A stretch of DNA of 64,000 bases from Kistimonas asteriae (GTDB lineage Bacteria > Pseudomonadota > Gammaproteobacteria > Pseudomonadales > Endozoicomonadaceae), in assembly GCF_018263925.1 (NCBI RefSeq), contig NZ_JAEVHF010000009.1:62001-126000 (forward strand). The letters run 5' to 3'. Positions 18,862-27,111 of this stretch are shown one piece after another (the first letter of the stretch is position 1; each line of letters opens with the position of its first letter). A program made the translations under genes and the position numbers. The notes under the pieces are model-generated. The model saw only the letters and a list, made by a program, of their open reading frames with translations. It ran no database searches and was not told the origin of the DNA.

Positions 18862-20754
18862 ATGTGGCCGGTACGAAAAAACAAGCAAGACACCATCCGC
18901 TCAGCAGACACACTGGCTATGGAGGCCCGTGGACAGGGGCTGCTCGACAAAATCCGCACAGCACCCCATAAAGAACCCTGGGGTATCACGTTCCTGATGC
19001 TGGCCTGGACTGCCGGCCCCGTCACATTTATTACCGCCTACAGTGCTTACTACATTGGCTACGGAGCTTTCCCTCCACTGGACCGGGCGATCTACTTCCT
19101 GGCCTATGCCCTGATTGCCGGCCTGCTTGGTATCGCCACCAAGCTGATCTACAACACCACCCACGGCCACCAGGAAAAGCAGGATGAGAAAAACCTGCTG
19201 GAGGTCATCGACTGCCTACCCGAACTGCTCTACATGGTGCGCGATCTTCGCCTGGAGAACATGGGCGAAGAGAGCCGACGGATAGAATCAGCGGGCATCA
19301 TCCTGAGCAAGCTCGACCTCGGCCCCGCCTGGGTTGCCCTGGCGATTGAAGATCTGACCGGCGATGCACAACTGGCACGCCAGGCGGAACACATTGAGCT
19401 GTTTCGTCGAGCCGGCCTCTACAACCGGATGCAGGACATCATCCACACCATCCGGGAGCCCGTCGGCGACGCCTACGATGAACTGCGCCAGACCCACCCC
19501 CGCATTGCCGAGGCCATGCGACAGCGCCTGACCGGCCGGGTGCCCAGCGTACGACAGGGGTCCCCACGGGAAGAGATGTTCCTGGAGCGCATCCTGTCAG
19601 CCATCGAGCAGGACAATGAAAACCTCATGACCCTGCATGATGTGGAAGAGCTACTGACACTCTGCTTCGAGCTGATCTGCGGGCGCCGCATCCGTTACCT
19701 GAAATACGAGTACAGCGGTGACTGGAACCTCGCCCGCTCCATGGACAGCCTGGAAAAAGAACGTAACAACTACCGACTGGCACGGGCACGGGTCAATAGC
19801 CGTTTGCGGGCGCTGGCAACGTATCTGAACTATATTGAGCCACGGGAAGATATCAACGCAGCCCCTGGGCTCAGCCCTCGACACCTGCTGACGGTTACCC
19901 TGGACGCCATGGACAGCCTGTCCCGCCAGGTGACCGAGTGTCGGCGCATTACCAACAACACCGGCAAACAGCTGATGGCACTGCAGATCAAGGCCACGCA
20001 GCTGGACAAAGCCATTGACCTGTATGAACGCGCCTTCAACGCCCAGCAGAAACTCAGCCGCGAGAGCCGGCGTTTCAGCCGGGCACTGAAAGTCTGGCAG
20101 CTGCGCAGTAAACAATATGAAGAGACCAGCGGCGACAAGGTCAGGCGCTCCCTGAAAATCTCGGAGCAAAGTATCGCCCTGGACGATGACGATAAAATCA
20201 AGGTGGCACGCCAATTGGCCCAGCTACTGGAAGATAACCGTATACGCCGCACCAGCGACCGCAGCATGGACTATACCCGCAGCAGCAGCGAGAAGCGGCT
20301 GACCCAGTCCCGCGCGCGGGAACTGGCGGCGGAGATTGCCGTGATCCTCGGCCACAGTATTGAACTGAACAACCCGGCTATCCAACGAGCCATCGACAGT
20401 ACCCCGGCCACCAGCCTCGGTGCGATCGAACCGGGCATGAGCCCGATGATCAAGGCCTCGGTCGGCAAAGCGATGGCGAATGCAGTGGACGTCAGCCTGG
20501 CGGCCATGGCAGAGCGGCTGGCACAGAACCTGATCCGTTATTACCGGGTACCGCTGACCCGCGGCACGATGGATTTCCTGGTCGATACCTACCAGGCCAA
20601 CCGCGAGCGGCTGGAGTTTATCGCCGAGCACGAAGCGCCGGCCAGCAACCAGCAAACGCGCCTGAACCGGTCACCGATTGAAATACCGGACGTCCATAAA
20701 AGCTGGCAGATCAGTCTCTATAATGCGCGCCGTACCCTGGAACTTCACGCCTGA
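18862..20754 (+). CDS. Unknown 630-aa membrane-anchored, helix-rich protein
   Basis: I do not recognise this protein. It has two hydrophobic helices at about 45-65 and 75-93, then roughly 530 residues that are almost wholly charged and helical with likely coiled-coil stretches (about 310-480). There is no enzymatic motif. GC-rich codon use matches the neighbouring host genes, so it is a true chromosomal gene. It has no obvious ribosome binding site before the ATG at 18862, and no alternative start keeps the membrane helices and gives a better one. It is monocistronic and precedes cydABX by 315 bp. Confidence 0.75.
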   Translation: MWPVRKNKQDTIRSADTLAMEARGQGLLDKIRTAPHKEPWGITFLMLAWTAGPVTFITAYSAYYIGYGAFPPLDRAIYFLAYALIAGLLGIATKLIYNTTHGHQEKQDEKNLLEVIDCLPELLYMVRDLRLENMGEESRRIESAGIILSKLDLGPAWVALAIEDLTGDAQLARQAEHIELFRRAGLYNRMQDIIHTIREPVGDAYDELRQTHPRIAEAMRQRLTGRVPSVRQGSPREEMFLERILSAIEQDNENLMTLHDVEELLTLCFELICGRRIRYLKYEYSGDWNLARSMDSLEKERNNYRLARARVNSRLRALATYLNYIEPREDINAAPGLSPRHLLTVTLDAMDSLSRQVTECRRITNNTGKQLMALQIKATQLDKAIDLYERAFNAQQKLSRESRRFSRALKVWQLRSKQYEETSGDKVRRSLKISEQSIALDDDDKIKVARQLAQLLEDNRIRRTSDRSMDYTRSSSEKRLTQSRARELAAEIAVILGHSIELNNPAIQRAIDSTPATSLGAIEPGMSPMIKASVGKAMANAVDVSLAAMAERLAQNLIRYYRVPLTRGTMDFLVDTYQANRERLEFIAEHEAPASNQQTRLNRSPIEIPDVHKSWQISLYNARRTLELHA

Positions 20755-21069
20755 GAGGCGGTCAAACGGGTACAGATTCAAGCACAGTTGAATTATTCAA
20801 CAAAATGGCTGATACAAGGCAGAAATGTTGACCCAGATCAACTTCCGGACGAACAGGACACCTATAATCGCGCTGCCAGTCTAGGTATGTAATAGCTCCG
20901 TAGATTGCACCGCTTCATCCTGGTACCGGGAGTGTATTACAGCCATCTGGCCAGCAGCCGGAGTGCTGTGGCGACGCAGGGAAACTGTCGTTCTGAATAC
21001 AACGGGAAAGGTCTCCTGAGAACGGGCGGTGCAGGCACTTTTCCCCCCAGCCACACCAGCGAGGATAGA
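20755..21069. other. 315-bp intergenic region and long cydA leader
   Basis: Apart from the Anr/FNR promoter, the gap contains a predicted 5' leader of about 190 nt before cydA. The open frame continues upstream of cydA to 20905, but nothing in it resembles CydA. I see no named riboswitch. Confidence 0.5.
20828..20876 (+). promoter_or_regulatory. Anr/FNR-activated promoter of cydABX
   Basis: An FNR-type box TTGAC-CCAG-ATCAA (20828-20841) matches TTGAT-N4-ATCAA at nine of ten positions. A perfect TATAAT lies at 20863-20868. With a start about 7-8 bp after the -10 (near 20876), the box is centred at -41.5, the class II activator position. This predicts low-oxygen induction of cytochrome bd. Confidence 0.75.
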
Positions 21070-22650
21070 ATGATCCCGGACGAAGTAATAGACCTCTCGC
21101 GTCTGCAGTTTGCTTTGACTGCGATGTACCATTTCCTGTTTGTTCCCCTGACCCTTGGCATGAGCTTCATGCTGGCGATCATGGAATCGGTCTATGTCAT
21201 GACCGGCAAGCAGATCTATAAAGACATGACCAAATTCTGGGGCAAGCTCTTCGGCATCAACTTTGCCCTGGGCGTCGCCACCGGTCTGACCATGGAATTC
21301 CAGTTTGGCACCAACTGGTCCTACTACTCCCACTATGTAGGGGATATTTTCGGTGCGCCGCTGGCCATTGAAGGCCTGATGGCCTTCTTCCTGGAATCCA
21401 CCTTCGTCGGTATGTTCTTCTTCGGTTGGGATCGCATGACCAAGGTTCAGCACCTGGGCTGTACCTGGCTGGTCGCGATCGGCTCCAACCTCTCCGCCCT
21501 CTGGATTCTGGTGGCCAACGCCTGGATGCAGAACCCCGTAGGCGCCGAGTTCAACTTTGAAACCATGCGCATGGAAATGACCAGCTTCGGCCAGTTGTTC
21601 TTCAACCCGGTGGCGCAGGTCAAGTTCATCCATACCGTGGCTGCCGGTTACACCACCGCCGCCATCTTTGTCCTGGCCATCAGCGCTTACTACATGCTGA
21701 ACGACCGGGATATCCCGTTTGCCCGTCGCTCCTTTGCGGTTGCTGCCGGTTTCGGTTTGGCGTCCATCATGTCCGTTATCCTGCTGGGTGACGAATCCGG
21801 CTACAAGCTGGGCGACGTACAGCAGGTGAAACTGGCTGCGATCGAAGCGGAGTGGGACACCTATGAAGCCCCGGCGCCGTTCACCGCCATCGGCCTGCCG
21901 AATCAGGAAGAGATGCGCACGGATTACGCCGTCAAGATTCCCTGGGTCATGGGCATCATCGCCACCCGTACGCTGACCGAAGAAGTGCCCGGCATCAAGG
22001 ACCTGCTGGTCCGCAATGAGTCCCGCATCCGCGACGGTATGGAAGCCTACCGCCTGCTCGAAGAGCTGAAGGCCGGTAACGATACGCCGGAAATCCGCGA
22101 ACAGTTCAAGGAAGTCGAAGACACCCTGGGCTACGGCCTGCTGTTGACGCGCTACACCCCCAACGTAGTGGATGCCACCGACGCCCAGATCACGCTGGCG
22201 GCGGAAGACACCATCCCGCAGGTCGCGCCGTTGTTCTTTGCGTTCCGGATCATGGTCGGCCTGGGCTTCTTCATGCTGCTGATCTTCGTGACCGCCTTCA
22301 TCAAGACGGCACGTCGCACGGAATACCAGAGCAAGCGCTTCCTGAAGATCGTCCTCTGGTCACTGCCTGCGCCCTGGATTGCCTGTGAAATGGGCTGGTT
22401 TGTCGCCGAGTTTGGCCGTCAGCCATGGACTGTTGCCGGTATGCTGCCGACCTCACTGTCCGCGTCCAGCCTGACCGCGACCGATCTCTACATGAGCATT
22501 GCCGGCTTCACCCTGTTCTACGGTATTTTCGCGGTGGTCGAATGTTACCTGATGATCAAGTACGCCCGTCTCGGCCCGAGCAGTCTGCACACTGGCCGTT
22601 ACCATTTTGAAAAACAGGCTGAACTGCCAGCCGGAATGAGCACTCACTGA
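21070..22650 (+). CDS. cydA: Cytochrome bd ubiquinol oxidase subunit I
   Basis: This 526-aa inner-membrane subunit carries hemes b558, b595 and d and oxidises ubiquinol while reducing oxygen. The ligand His is at residue 21 ([16 protein letters not shown]). EFQFGTNW, the [10 protein letters not shown] helix and FGRQPWTV near the C-terminus are all present. The length is that of the long Q-loop (E. coli CydA) type. The ATG at 21070 follows GAGG at a spacing of 7 and gives the correct N-terminus, although the frame is open upstream. It is 16 bp from cydB and under the Anr/FNR-type promoter. Confidence 0.96.
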   Translation: MIPDEVIDLSRLQFALTAMYHFLFVPLTLGMSFMLAIMESVYVMTGKQIYKDMTKFWGKLFGINFALGVATGLTMEFQFGTNWSYYSHYVGDIFGAPLAIEGLMAFFLESTFVGMFFFGWDRMTKVQHLGCTWLVAIGSNLSALWILVANAWMQNPVGAEFNFETMRMEMTSFGQLFFNPVAQVKFIHTVAAGYTTAAIFVLAISAYYMLNDRDIPFARRSFAVAAGFGLASIMSVILLGDESGYKLGDVQQVKLAAIEAEWDTYEAPAPFTAIGLPNQEEMRTDYAVKIPWVMGIIATRTLTEEVPGIKDLLVRNESRIRDGMEAYRLLEELKAGNDTPEIREQFKEVEDTLGYGLLLTRYTPNVVDATDAQITLAAEDTIPQVAPLFFAFRIMVGLGFFMLLIFVTAFIKTARRTEYQSKRFLKIVLWSLPAPWIACEMGWFVAEFGRQPWTVAGMLPTSLSASSLTATDLYMSIAGFTLFYGIFAVVECYLMIKYARLGPSSLHTGRYHFEKQAELPAGMSTH

Positions 22651-22666
22651 CGGGAGGAATGAAAGA

Positions 22667-23800
22667 ATGTTCGACTACGAAGTATTAAAACTCCTGTGGT
22701 GGGTGCTGGTCGGCGTGCTGCTGATCGGCTTTGCCATCACCGACGGCTACGACCTCGGCGCAGCCGGCCTGCTGCCCATCGTCGGCAAGAATGACAATGA
22801 GCGTCGCGTGGTGGTCAACGCGGTTGCCCCCCACTGGGACGGCAACCAGGTCTGGCTGGTCACTGCTGGCGGCGCGATCTTCGCCGCCTGGCCCATGGTC
22901 TACGCCACGGCATTCTCCGGTTTCTACTGGGCCATGGTGCTCGTACTGTTCGCCCTACTGATGCGCCCGATGGCATTTGAGTACCGCTCCAAGGTCGAAC
23001 CGCACCAGCAGAAATGGTGTGATCTCGCCCTGTTCATCAGTGGTACCGTGCCGTCACTGGTATTTGGCGTAGCCTTTGGCAACCTGTTCCAGGGGTATGA
23101 CTTCAACCTGGACACTTTTCTCCGTTCCACCCTGAACGGTTCCTTCTGGAGCCTGCTCAACCCGTTCGCCCTGCTGTGCGGCGTGGTCAGCCTGAGCATG
23201 ATCCTGATGCAGGGCGCCTGCTGGCTGGGCCTGCGCACCGAAGGTGGGGTTGAGAAACGTGCAGTCATCGCCGCCCGTCGTCTGGCCATTGTCGTGATTG
23301 TCGCTTTCGCCGTGGCCGGCTTCTGGGTTGCCCATATCCCGGGCTTTGAAATCACCAGCGTGATTGACGGCAATGCCGCTTCTAACCCGCTGCACAAGAC
23401 CGTTGTTGTCGTGGAAAGCGGTCGCTGGCTGGCGAACTACAGCAAGTACCCGATCACCCTGCTGGCGCCGGTACTGGGCTTCCTGGGTGCCATCGGTGTT
23501 ATCCTGCTGGCGGGCCGTAAGGCTTCACTGACGTTTATCAGCAGTTCCATCTGCCAGCTGGGCATTATCACGACAGCGGGTGCCTCACTGTTCCCGTTCA
23601 TTCTTCCCTCCAGCAGTAACCCTTCTGTCAGCCTGACCGTCTGGGATGCGACATCCAGCCAGCTGACGCTTGGGATCATGACGTTTGTTGCAGCGGTTTT
23701 CGTACCCATCATCCTGGCGTACACCACCTGGTGTTTCTACAAGATGTGGGGACGGATCGGCGTGAAGCATATTGAAGACAACGGTCATTCACTGTACTGA
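22667..23800 (+). CDS. cydB: Cytochrome bd ubiquinol oxidase subunit II
   Basis: This 377-aa inner-membrane partner of CydA has about eight or nine helices. The family N-terminus is plain (LLWWVLVGVLLIGFAITDGYDLG), followed by APHWDGNQVWLVTAGGAIFAAWP. It stabilises the heme core and has no heme ligands of its own in most structures. It lies 16 bp after cydA with a GGGAGGAAT ribosome binding site and is followed 23 bp later by cydX. Confidence 0.96.
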   Translation: MFDYEVLKLLWWVLVGVLLIGFAITDGYDLGAAGLLPIVGKNDNERRVVVNAVAPHWDGNQVWLVTAGGAIFAAWPMVYATAFSGFYWAMVLVLFALLMRPMAFEYRSKVEPHQQKWCDLALFISGTVPSLVFGVAFGNLFQGYDFNLDTFLRSTLNGSFWSLLNPFALLCGVVSLSMILMQGACWLGLRTEGGVEKRAVIAARRLAIVVIVAFAVAGFWVAHIPGFEITSVIDGNAASNPLHKTVVVVESGRWLANYSKYPITLLAPVLGFLGAIGVILLAGRKASLTFISSSICQLGIITTAGASLFPFILPSSSNPSVSLTVWDATSSQLTLGIMTFVAAVFVPIILAYTTWCFYKMWGRIGVKHIEDNGHSLY

Positions 23801-23823
23801 GAGCAGACGAGGAGAATAGCGAT

Positions 23824-23946
23824 ATGTGGTACTTCACCTGGATTCTCGGCGTTCTGCTGGCCTGCTCCTTCGGCATCATCAACGTGATGTGGTACGAATT
23901 TCAAGCGGGCGGTTTTGAGAATGAAAACAAGGACTTAGAGGATTAA
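23824..23946 (+). CDS. cydX: Cytochrome bd small subunit CydX
   Basis: This 40-aa single-helix protein begins MWYFTWILGVLLACSFGI, the hallmark of CydX (YbgT family), and has the usual hydrophilic acidic tail. CydX is required for stable assembly of CydAB. GAGGAGAAT precedes the ATG. It closes the operon and is followed by a strong stem-loop. Confidence 0.93.
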   Translation: MWYFTWILGVLLACSFGIINVMWYEFQAGGFENENKDLED

Positions 23947-23954
23947 TGTAGTCT

Positions 23955-23990
23955 TTGGGAACCAATCACAGTGGTTCCCAAGCTATTTTA
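23955..23990 (+). terminator. Terminator of cydABX
   Basis: A perfect 10-bp stem (TTGGGAACCA and TGGTTCCCAA, 7-nt loop) lies 8 bp after the cydX stop and is followed by GCTATTTTA. It also marks roughly where host sequence gives way to the prophage. Confidence 0.75.
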
Positions 23991-24033
23991 TGGTGTCAAA
24001 TGCGCAGTAAAACGCACTAAAAAACACCAATAG

Positions 24034-24330
24034 TTACGCGCCCTCTGTGCTAGACAGAACGGGCGCGTTTTTGATTTCAGGGTATCGTTTTTTGGTAGAA
24101 GACCGTTCGCTGAAAGGTACTGGGGAACGCCTCGTACTCTTATCAGCACCCGGCACCCCTTCTGGGTAGTGCTGCGGTATCAAATAAGAAACTTCCTGGT
24201 AAGCCTGTTCTAGATTCTCCAGACATTGGCGCTTGGTGTCTTTGCACCCTTCGCAACAGCCAGCGTTTACGTCACTGGTCGACTCACTTAACAGATTTGC
24301 TATACCGCGCAGGATTGAGAGGATTTTCAT
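24034..24330 (-). CDS. Small Cys-rich phage protein under a LexA box
   Basis: This 98-aa protein is not one I recognise. It contains a compact cysteine cluster (NAGCCEGCKDTKRQC) after an N-terminal hydrophobic segment (MKILSILRGIANLL) and a basic, probably disordered tail. The open frame starts at 24399, but the ATG at 24330 lies outside the LexA operator and is preferred. Its promoter appears to overlap the SOS box at 24372-24391, so it should be made on DNA damage. In phages such as 186, a small SOS-controlled gene at this place encodes an anti-repressor; that role is only a guess here. Confidence 0.5.
   Translation of the reverse strand: MKILSILRGIANLLSESTSDVNAGCCEGCKDTKRQCLENLEQAYQEVSYLIPQHYPEGVPGADKSTRRSPVPFSERSSTKKRYPEIKNAPVLSSTEGA
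24036..24072 (+). terminator. Rho-independent terminator facing the prophage
   Basis: ACGCGCCC and GGGCGCGT form an outer 8-bp stem with an inner TCTGT/ACAGA stem and a following TTTTT on the + strand. It overlaps the last codons of the small minus-strand gene and would stop read-through from the host side. Confidence 0.65.
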
Positions 24331-24371
24331 AATTGTTCTCGTACGTCTGCTCAACTTAAGGCTGCTGTCGA

Positions 24372-24391
24372 TACTGTATATACATACAGTG
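24372..24391. promoter_or_regulatory. LexA (SOS) box
   Basis: TACTGTATATACATACAGTG has CTG-N10-CAG with an AT-rich palindromic core, close to the enterobacterial LexA consensus. It overlaps a plausible minus-strand promoter (TTGTGC, 17 bp, TACAGT) for the gene starting at 24330 and lies 45 bp before the -35 of the + strand ant operon. Confidence 0.8.
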
Positions 24392-24435
24392 TTTTGCACA
24401 ACCGTACAGCACTCCTTTTTCTAGAACGAAACGTA

Positions 24436-24464
24436 TTGACGCACGTACCACCAAACGCTAGGCT
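24436..24464 (+). promoter_or_regulatory. Sigma70 promoter of the C4-icd-ant operon
   Basis: TTGACG (24436-24441), a 17-bp spacer and TAGGCT (24459-24464) point to transcription start near 24471. The transcript would carry the first target repeat, the terminator, C4 RNA, the second repeat and the downstream genes. Confidence 0.6.
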
Positions 24465-24493
24465 AACTGTGTGTCGGCAAAATCCGACACCGG

Positions 24494-24503
24494 GATTGAC
24501 AGC
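24494..24503 (+). repeat. C4 target repeat, copy 1
   Basis: GATTGACAGC is identical to copy 2 at 24656-24665 and complementary over 7 nt to the exposed CTGTCAA of the C4-like RNA. Confidence 0.65.
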
Positions 24504-24519
24504 CCGCATCGACCAAAGG

Positions 24520-24553
24520 CGCACAAGCCGCCCTCAGTGGCTTTTTTTGTGCG
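24520..24553 (+). terminator. Leader terminator upstream of the C4 RNA
   Basis: CGCACAAGCC pairs with GGC...TTGTGCG around a run of seven T residues (24542-24548). It lies between the first target repeat and the C4-like RNA and may act as an attenuator. Confidence 0.6.
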
Positions 24554-24569
24554 TAGCATCTTGCCCTCT

Positions 24570-24655
24570 TTATGGTGGGTTGGGTGAGGCAGCCGAAAGG
24601 CTGGCCGGTTTCCTTTGGCCCGGTACTGTCAACCTCGCTCAATCCGCCACCCAAT
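24570..24655 (+). ncRNA. C4-type antisense RNA (P1/P7 c4, P4 CI, N15 cA family)
   Basis: The segment can fold like Rfam C4 RNA. An outer stem pairs GGTGG (24574-24578) with CCACC (24647-24651), and an inner stem-loop GCAGCC-GAAA-GGCTG spans 24589-24603. A GGCC...GGCC arm is followed by an exposed CTGTCAA at 24626-24632. That heptamer is complementary to TTGACAG inside two identical 10-bp repeats GATTGACAGC, at 24494-24503 and 24656-24665. Two flanking targets and one complementary loop reproduce the a/b-c4 or seqA-seqB-seqC layout of P1 and P4. The following ORF and ant gene match the P1 operon order. The RNA should block translation of the small ORF and the coupled ant. Confidence 0.72.
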
Positions 24656-24665
24656 GATTGACAGC
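24656..24665 (+). repeat. C4 target repeat, copy 2, overlapping an in-frame ATG
   Basis: GATTGACAGC begins at the G of an ATG at 24654 that is in frame with the following gene. A rival hairpin, CCGCCACC (24644-24651) with GGTGGCGG (24670-24677), surrounds the repeat and would compete with the outer C4 stem. Confidence 0.65.
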
Positions 24666-24707
24666 TTTTGGTGGCGGTTACAAAAACCTAGCCGAAGGAT
24701 GCGCATC

Positions 24708-24977
24708 ATGAATAACAATACCGCTACCCTGCACACCCTCAATACTGAGTCTATTGCTACTCGCCTTAAGCTTTCCCAAAGCGCCGAAGAACATCACACC
24801 AAATGCAACGCTATTGCTGACCTCGCCGTGATGATTAAGGAGAAGGCGGAACAGGGCGACCGTGCAGACCAGATTCACAGCCTCGCCACGGCGATTGTTG
24901 ATATGGCCTTTGCCGTATCTGACAACCTGGACGACATAGCTGACACTGCAAACCTGATCGCCAGTCAGCAGCACTAA
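24708..24977 (+). CDS. Small ORF in the icd position of a C4-icd-ant operon
   Basis: This 89-aa helical, acidic protein (MNNNTATLHTLNTESIATRL...) has no motif I know. GAAGGA lies 8 bp before the ATG at 24708. In-frame ATGs at 24699 and 24654 are also possible; the last would add DSFWWRLQKPSRR and place the start inside a C4 target. In P1 and N15 the gene here is icd, an inhibitor of cell division, and its translation is coupled to ant. Function is suggested by position only. The ant gene begins 31 bp downstream. Confidence 0.6.
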   Translation: MNNNTATLHTLNTESIATRLKLSQSAEEHHTKCNAIADLAVMIKEKAEQGDRADQIHSLATAIVDMAFAVSDNLDDIADTANLIASQQH

Positions 24978-25008
24978 CCCCAACAACCAGACAAGACGAG
25001 GTGATGTT

Positions 25009-25788
25009 ATGCGTGACATAACACTTTTCAGTCATCCGGTTTTTGGTGACGTGCGTACCGTTGAGCGGGATGACAATGAGCCGTGGTTTGTGGCGAAAGA
25101 TGTAGCGGACATTCTTAGGTATAAGAGAACAGCAGACGCCATCAGAACACATTGCAGGGGGGTCGGTGAAATGGAGACCCCTATACACGGCGTAATCCAG
25201 ACGGTAAAAATCATCCCCGAACGGGACGTATACCGCCTTATCATGCGTTCCAAACTGCCAGCGGCGGAAGCGTTCGAGGAATGGGTAGTGTCTGAAGTGC
25301 TGCCCTCTATCCGCAAGACTGGCGGTTACAAGGCGAAGTCGATCGACTGGAGCGACAGCAAGCAGATTACTGCTCTACTGGCCGAATCACTGGAACAGGT
25401 ACAGGAAAGCCGCCAGATCATCCAACAGCAGACAGTGAAGATTGAGCGCGACCGGCCCAAAGTGGAGTTTGCCGAAAGCGTGAAGTATAGCGATAACTGT
25501 ATCAGCATGGATGAAGCGGCCAAGAGGCTAAAAGTCGGCCCCCTGAAACTGCGCCAGTTTCTGCGGGATAACAAAGTACTGCGAGGCGACAACCTGCCTT
25601 ACCAGCGATATGTCAATGGCGGGAAGATGATTGCGGATACCCGGGTGCGAGAGGACAAATACGGTCGGAGGCTGACTTACTGTGTCCCCCTGCTCACCCC
25701 TAACGGGTTTATCTGGCTGGAAAAATTGGTGCGAAAGTTAGATGAGGAAGGAAAGCCCAAAGCCTTGTCTGTTATGCGGGCTATTTGA
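25009..25788 (+). CDS. ant: Phage antirepressor Ant (BRO-N / ANT C-terminal domain)
   Basis: This 259-aa protein has an N-terminal BRO domain (about 1-105: FGDVRTVERDDNEPWFVAKDVADIL...EWVVSEVLPSIRKTGGY), a coiled linker and a C-terminal DNA-binding-type domain (about 155-255: MDEAAKRLKVGPLKLRQFL...). Antirepressors of this kind inactivate a phage repressor and trigger lytic growth. GACGAGGTGATGTT precedes the ATG. It is the third element of the C4-ORF-ant operon, so its translation should be silenced in the lysogen by the C4 RNA. The repressor it would counteract is not in the window. Confidence 0.88.
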   Translation: MRDITLFSHPVFGDVRTVERDDNEPWFVAKDVADILRYKRTADAIRTHCRGVGEMETPIHGVIQTVKIIPERDVYRLIMRSKLPAAEAFEEWVVSEVLPSIRKTGGYKAKSIDWSDSKQITALLAESLEQVQESRQIIQQQTVKIERDRPKVEFAESVKYSDNCISMDEAAKRLKVGPLKLRQFLRDNKVLRGDNLPYQRYVNGGKMIADTRVREDKYGRRLTYCVPLLTPNGFIWLEKLVRKLDEEGKPKALSVMRAI

Positions 25789-25935
25789 ATCATTGTATTC
25801 TAGTCTCTCGACTGAGGCATTTCTCCGCCGACCGCTAGGCTAAAACTGGTCAGTTGAGAAAGCTTCAGGCGGGGTATTTAACCCCAGCGTAATAGCGCGA
25901 GATTGCGAGTGTCCTAATTGACGTATTTTTATAAT
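25789..25935. other. Junction between ant operon and cassette array
   Basis: This 147-bp gap between two converging genes has a GGGGT-ATTTA-ACCCC hairpin but no T-run. I find no attC after the last cassette gene, so the array's 3' end is either truncated here or uses a site too degenerate to see. Confidence 0.4.
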
Positions 25936-27000
25936 TTACTCATAGAATAAGTGTATTTTATTTGGATCAACTATTATGCCTCGTTTTTTTAAAAGCTCGA
26001 TACGCTTACCAAATAATTGTTCAATTAGTGACCTTTGCTCGCTCCGTGAGGATAGATGCACTTTGCGATGACAGTTTGGGCATAATGAAACGATATTCTC
26101 AGGCACATCAATACTATAGGCGAACTCATCCTGGCACTCCATCGGAATCAAATGATGCGCCTCCATAAATTGTTGGCCCGAAGCCTTTGATATAAAAGTT
26201 AAGTGTTTTTCATCCACTTCACACTTAAAGTCTGCTTTTGCCAATGCAGCTTTAGAAATACCGGCATCTCTTGGCCAAGATTTATTAGCACCCTTAGTTT
26301 TTTGTGACTTTCTTTCAATGGGACCTGCATCAATTGCTGCAGACTCACATTCTTGAATTGCTGTTTGATATGAATCTTCTGAAATGGATGTTTTTATGTT
26401 GAGAATATTTATTCCTACAGCACCCTTGAGCTCAGAATACGCTGCAAACAGCTCTCTAAAGCTAAGTAAAAGTTCATCCTCTTTAATTTTACTTGTTAGA
26501 GAAAAATACTTACTGGCAATATTACCAAGCTCATAGCCTTTACCAAGAGGGCGTGTAGCACCTAGCTCCAACATATCTTTATCAAAGAGACTAATTGTTC
26601 TTAGGGTGTTTTGAGCCACATCTGCATTTTCTTTGATTACTATTCTCCCTCTCTTAACTCCATACTCGGTTTCGTACTGTGTCCATCCTTGATTCAGAGA
26701 TATGTAAAACCCCGACATATCCGTTTTAAATAAAAGTACGATGTAATATCCGGTCTGAGCTGAAGTTGTTATAGCTGTATCAAAGAAGCACACCCAAGGT
26801 ATTTCAGTAATAATGCCTTTCCCAATAGAACCAACAACTTTGAATGTTTTGGGCAGGCTCAAAAACTCAACAAATTCAACAGGGATAACGTCTACTAATT
26901 TTGACCATGAAGGAACAGCTTTTGTAGCTTTGATATATGTTGTTTTTTCAGATAAGTAGCTTTTTGAAAAATCTTCTATTAGTTCTACTATGCTTGGCAT
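25936..27000 (-). CDS. DUF3578 (MrcB N-terminal)-HNH endonuclease, last cassette
   Basis: This 354-aa protein joins an N-terminal DUF3578/MrcB-N-like domain (about 1-190, with WVCFFD and GFYISLNQGW) to a C-terminal HNH nuclease. Nuclease motifs are MEAHHLIPM and NIVSLCPNCHRKVH at about 280-320, with the metal Cys pair visible. Related fusions act as modification-dependent restriction enzymes that cut methylated foreign DNA, so a defence role against other phages is likely but inferred. It is strongly AT-rich. It begins 112 bp after attC site 3, and no attC follows it. Confidence 0.8.
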   Translation of the reverse strand: MPSIVELIEDFSKSYLSEKTTYIKATKAVPSWSKLVDVIPVEFVEFLSLPKTFKVVGSIGKGIITEIPWVCFFDTAITTSAQTGYYIVLLFKTDMSGFYISLNQGWTQYETEYGVKRGRIVIKENADVAQNTLRTISLFDKDMLELGATRPLGKGYELGNIASKYFSLTSKIKEDELLLSFRELFAAYSELKGAVGINILNIKTSISEDSYQTAIQECESAAIDAGPIERKSQKTKGANKSWPRDAGISKAALAKADFKCEVDEKHLTFISKASGQQFMEAHHLIPMECQDEFAYSIDVPENIVSLCPNCHRKVHLSSRSEQRSLIEQLFGKRIELLKKRGIIVDPNKIHLFYE

Positions 27001-27111
27001 CAGTTGATATCACCTGTGTAATTTTTATGCTACCCACAAAATGTAAACATCTATTATTGATTCACTGCTTTGAAATTAGTGAGGTGTCCACAATTCGTGG
27101 GTAACTCCTGA

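Noticed and set aside
23947..24033. tRNA or tmRNA at the prophage junction
   Set aside because: No cloverleaf-like sequence or CCA-ended stem could be found.
25860..25900. attC after the DUF3578-HNH gene
   Set aside because: Only a GGGGT-ATTTA-ACCCC hairpin is present, without the conserved arms or GTTAT box.
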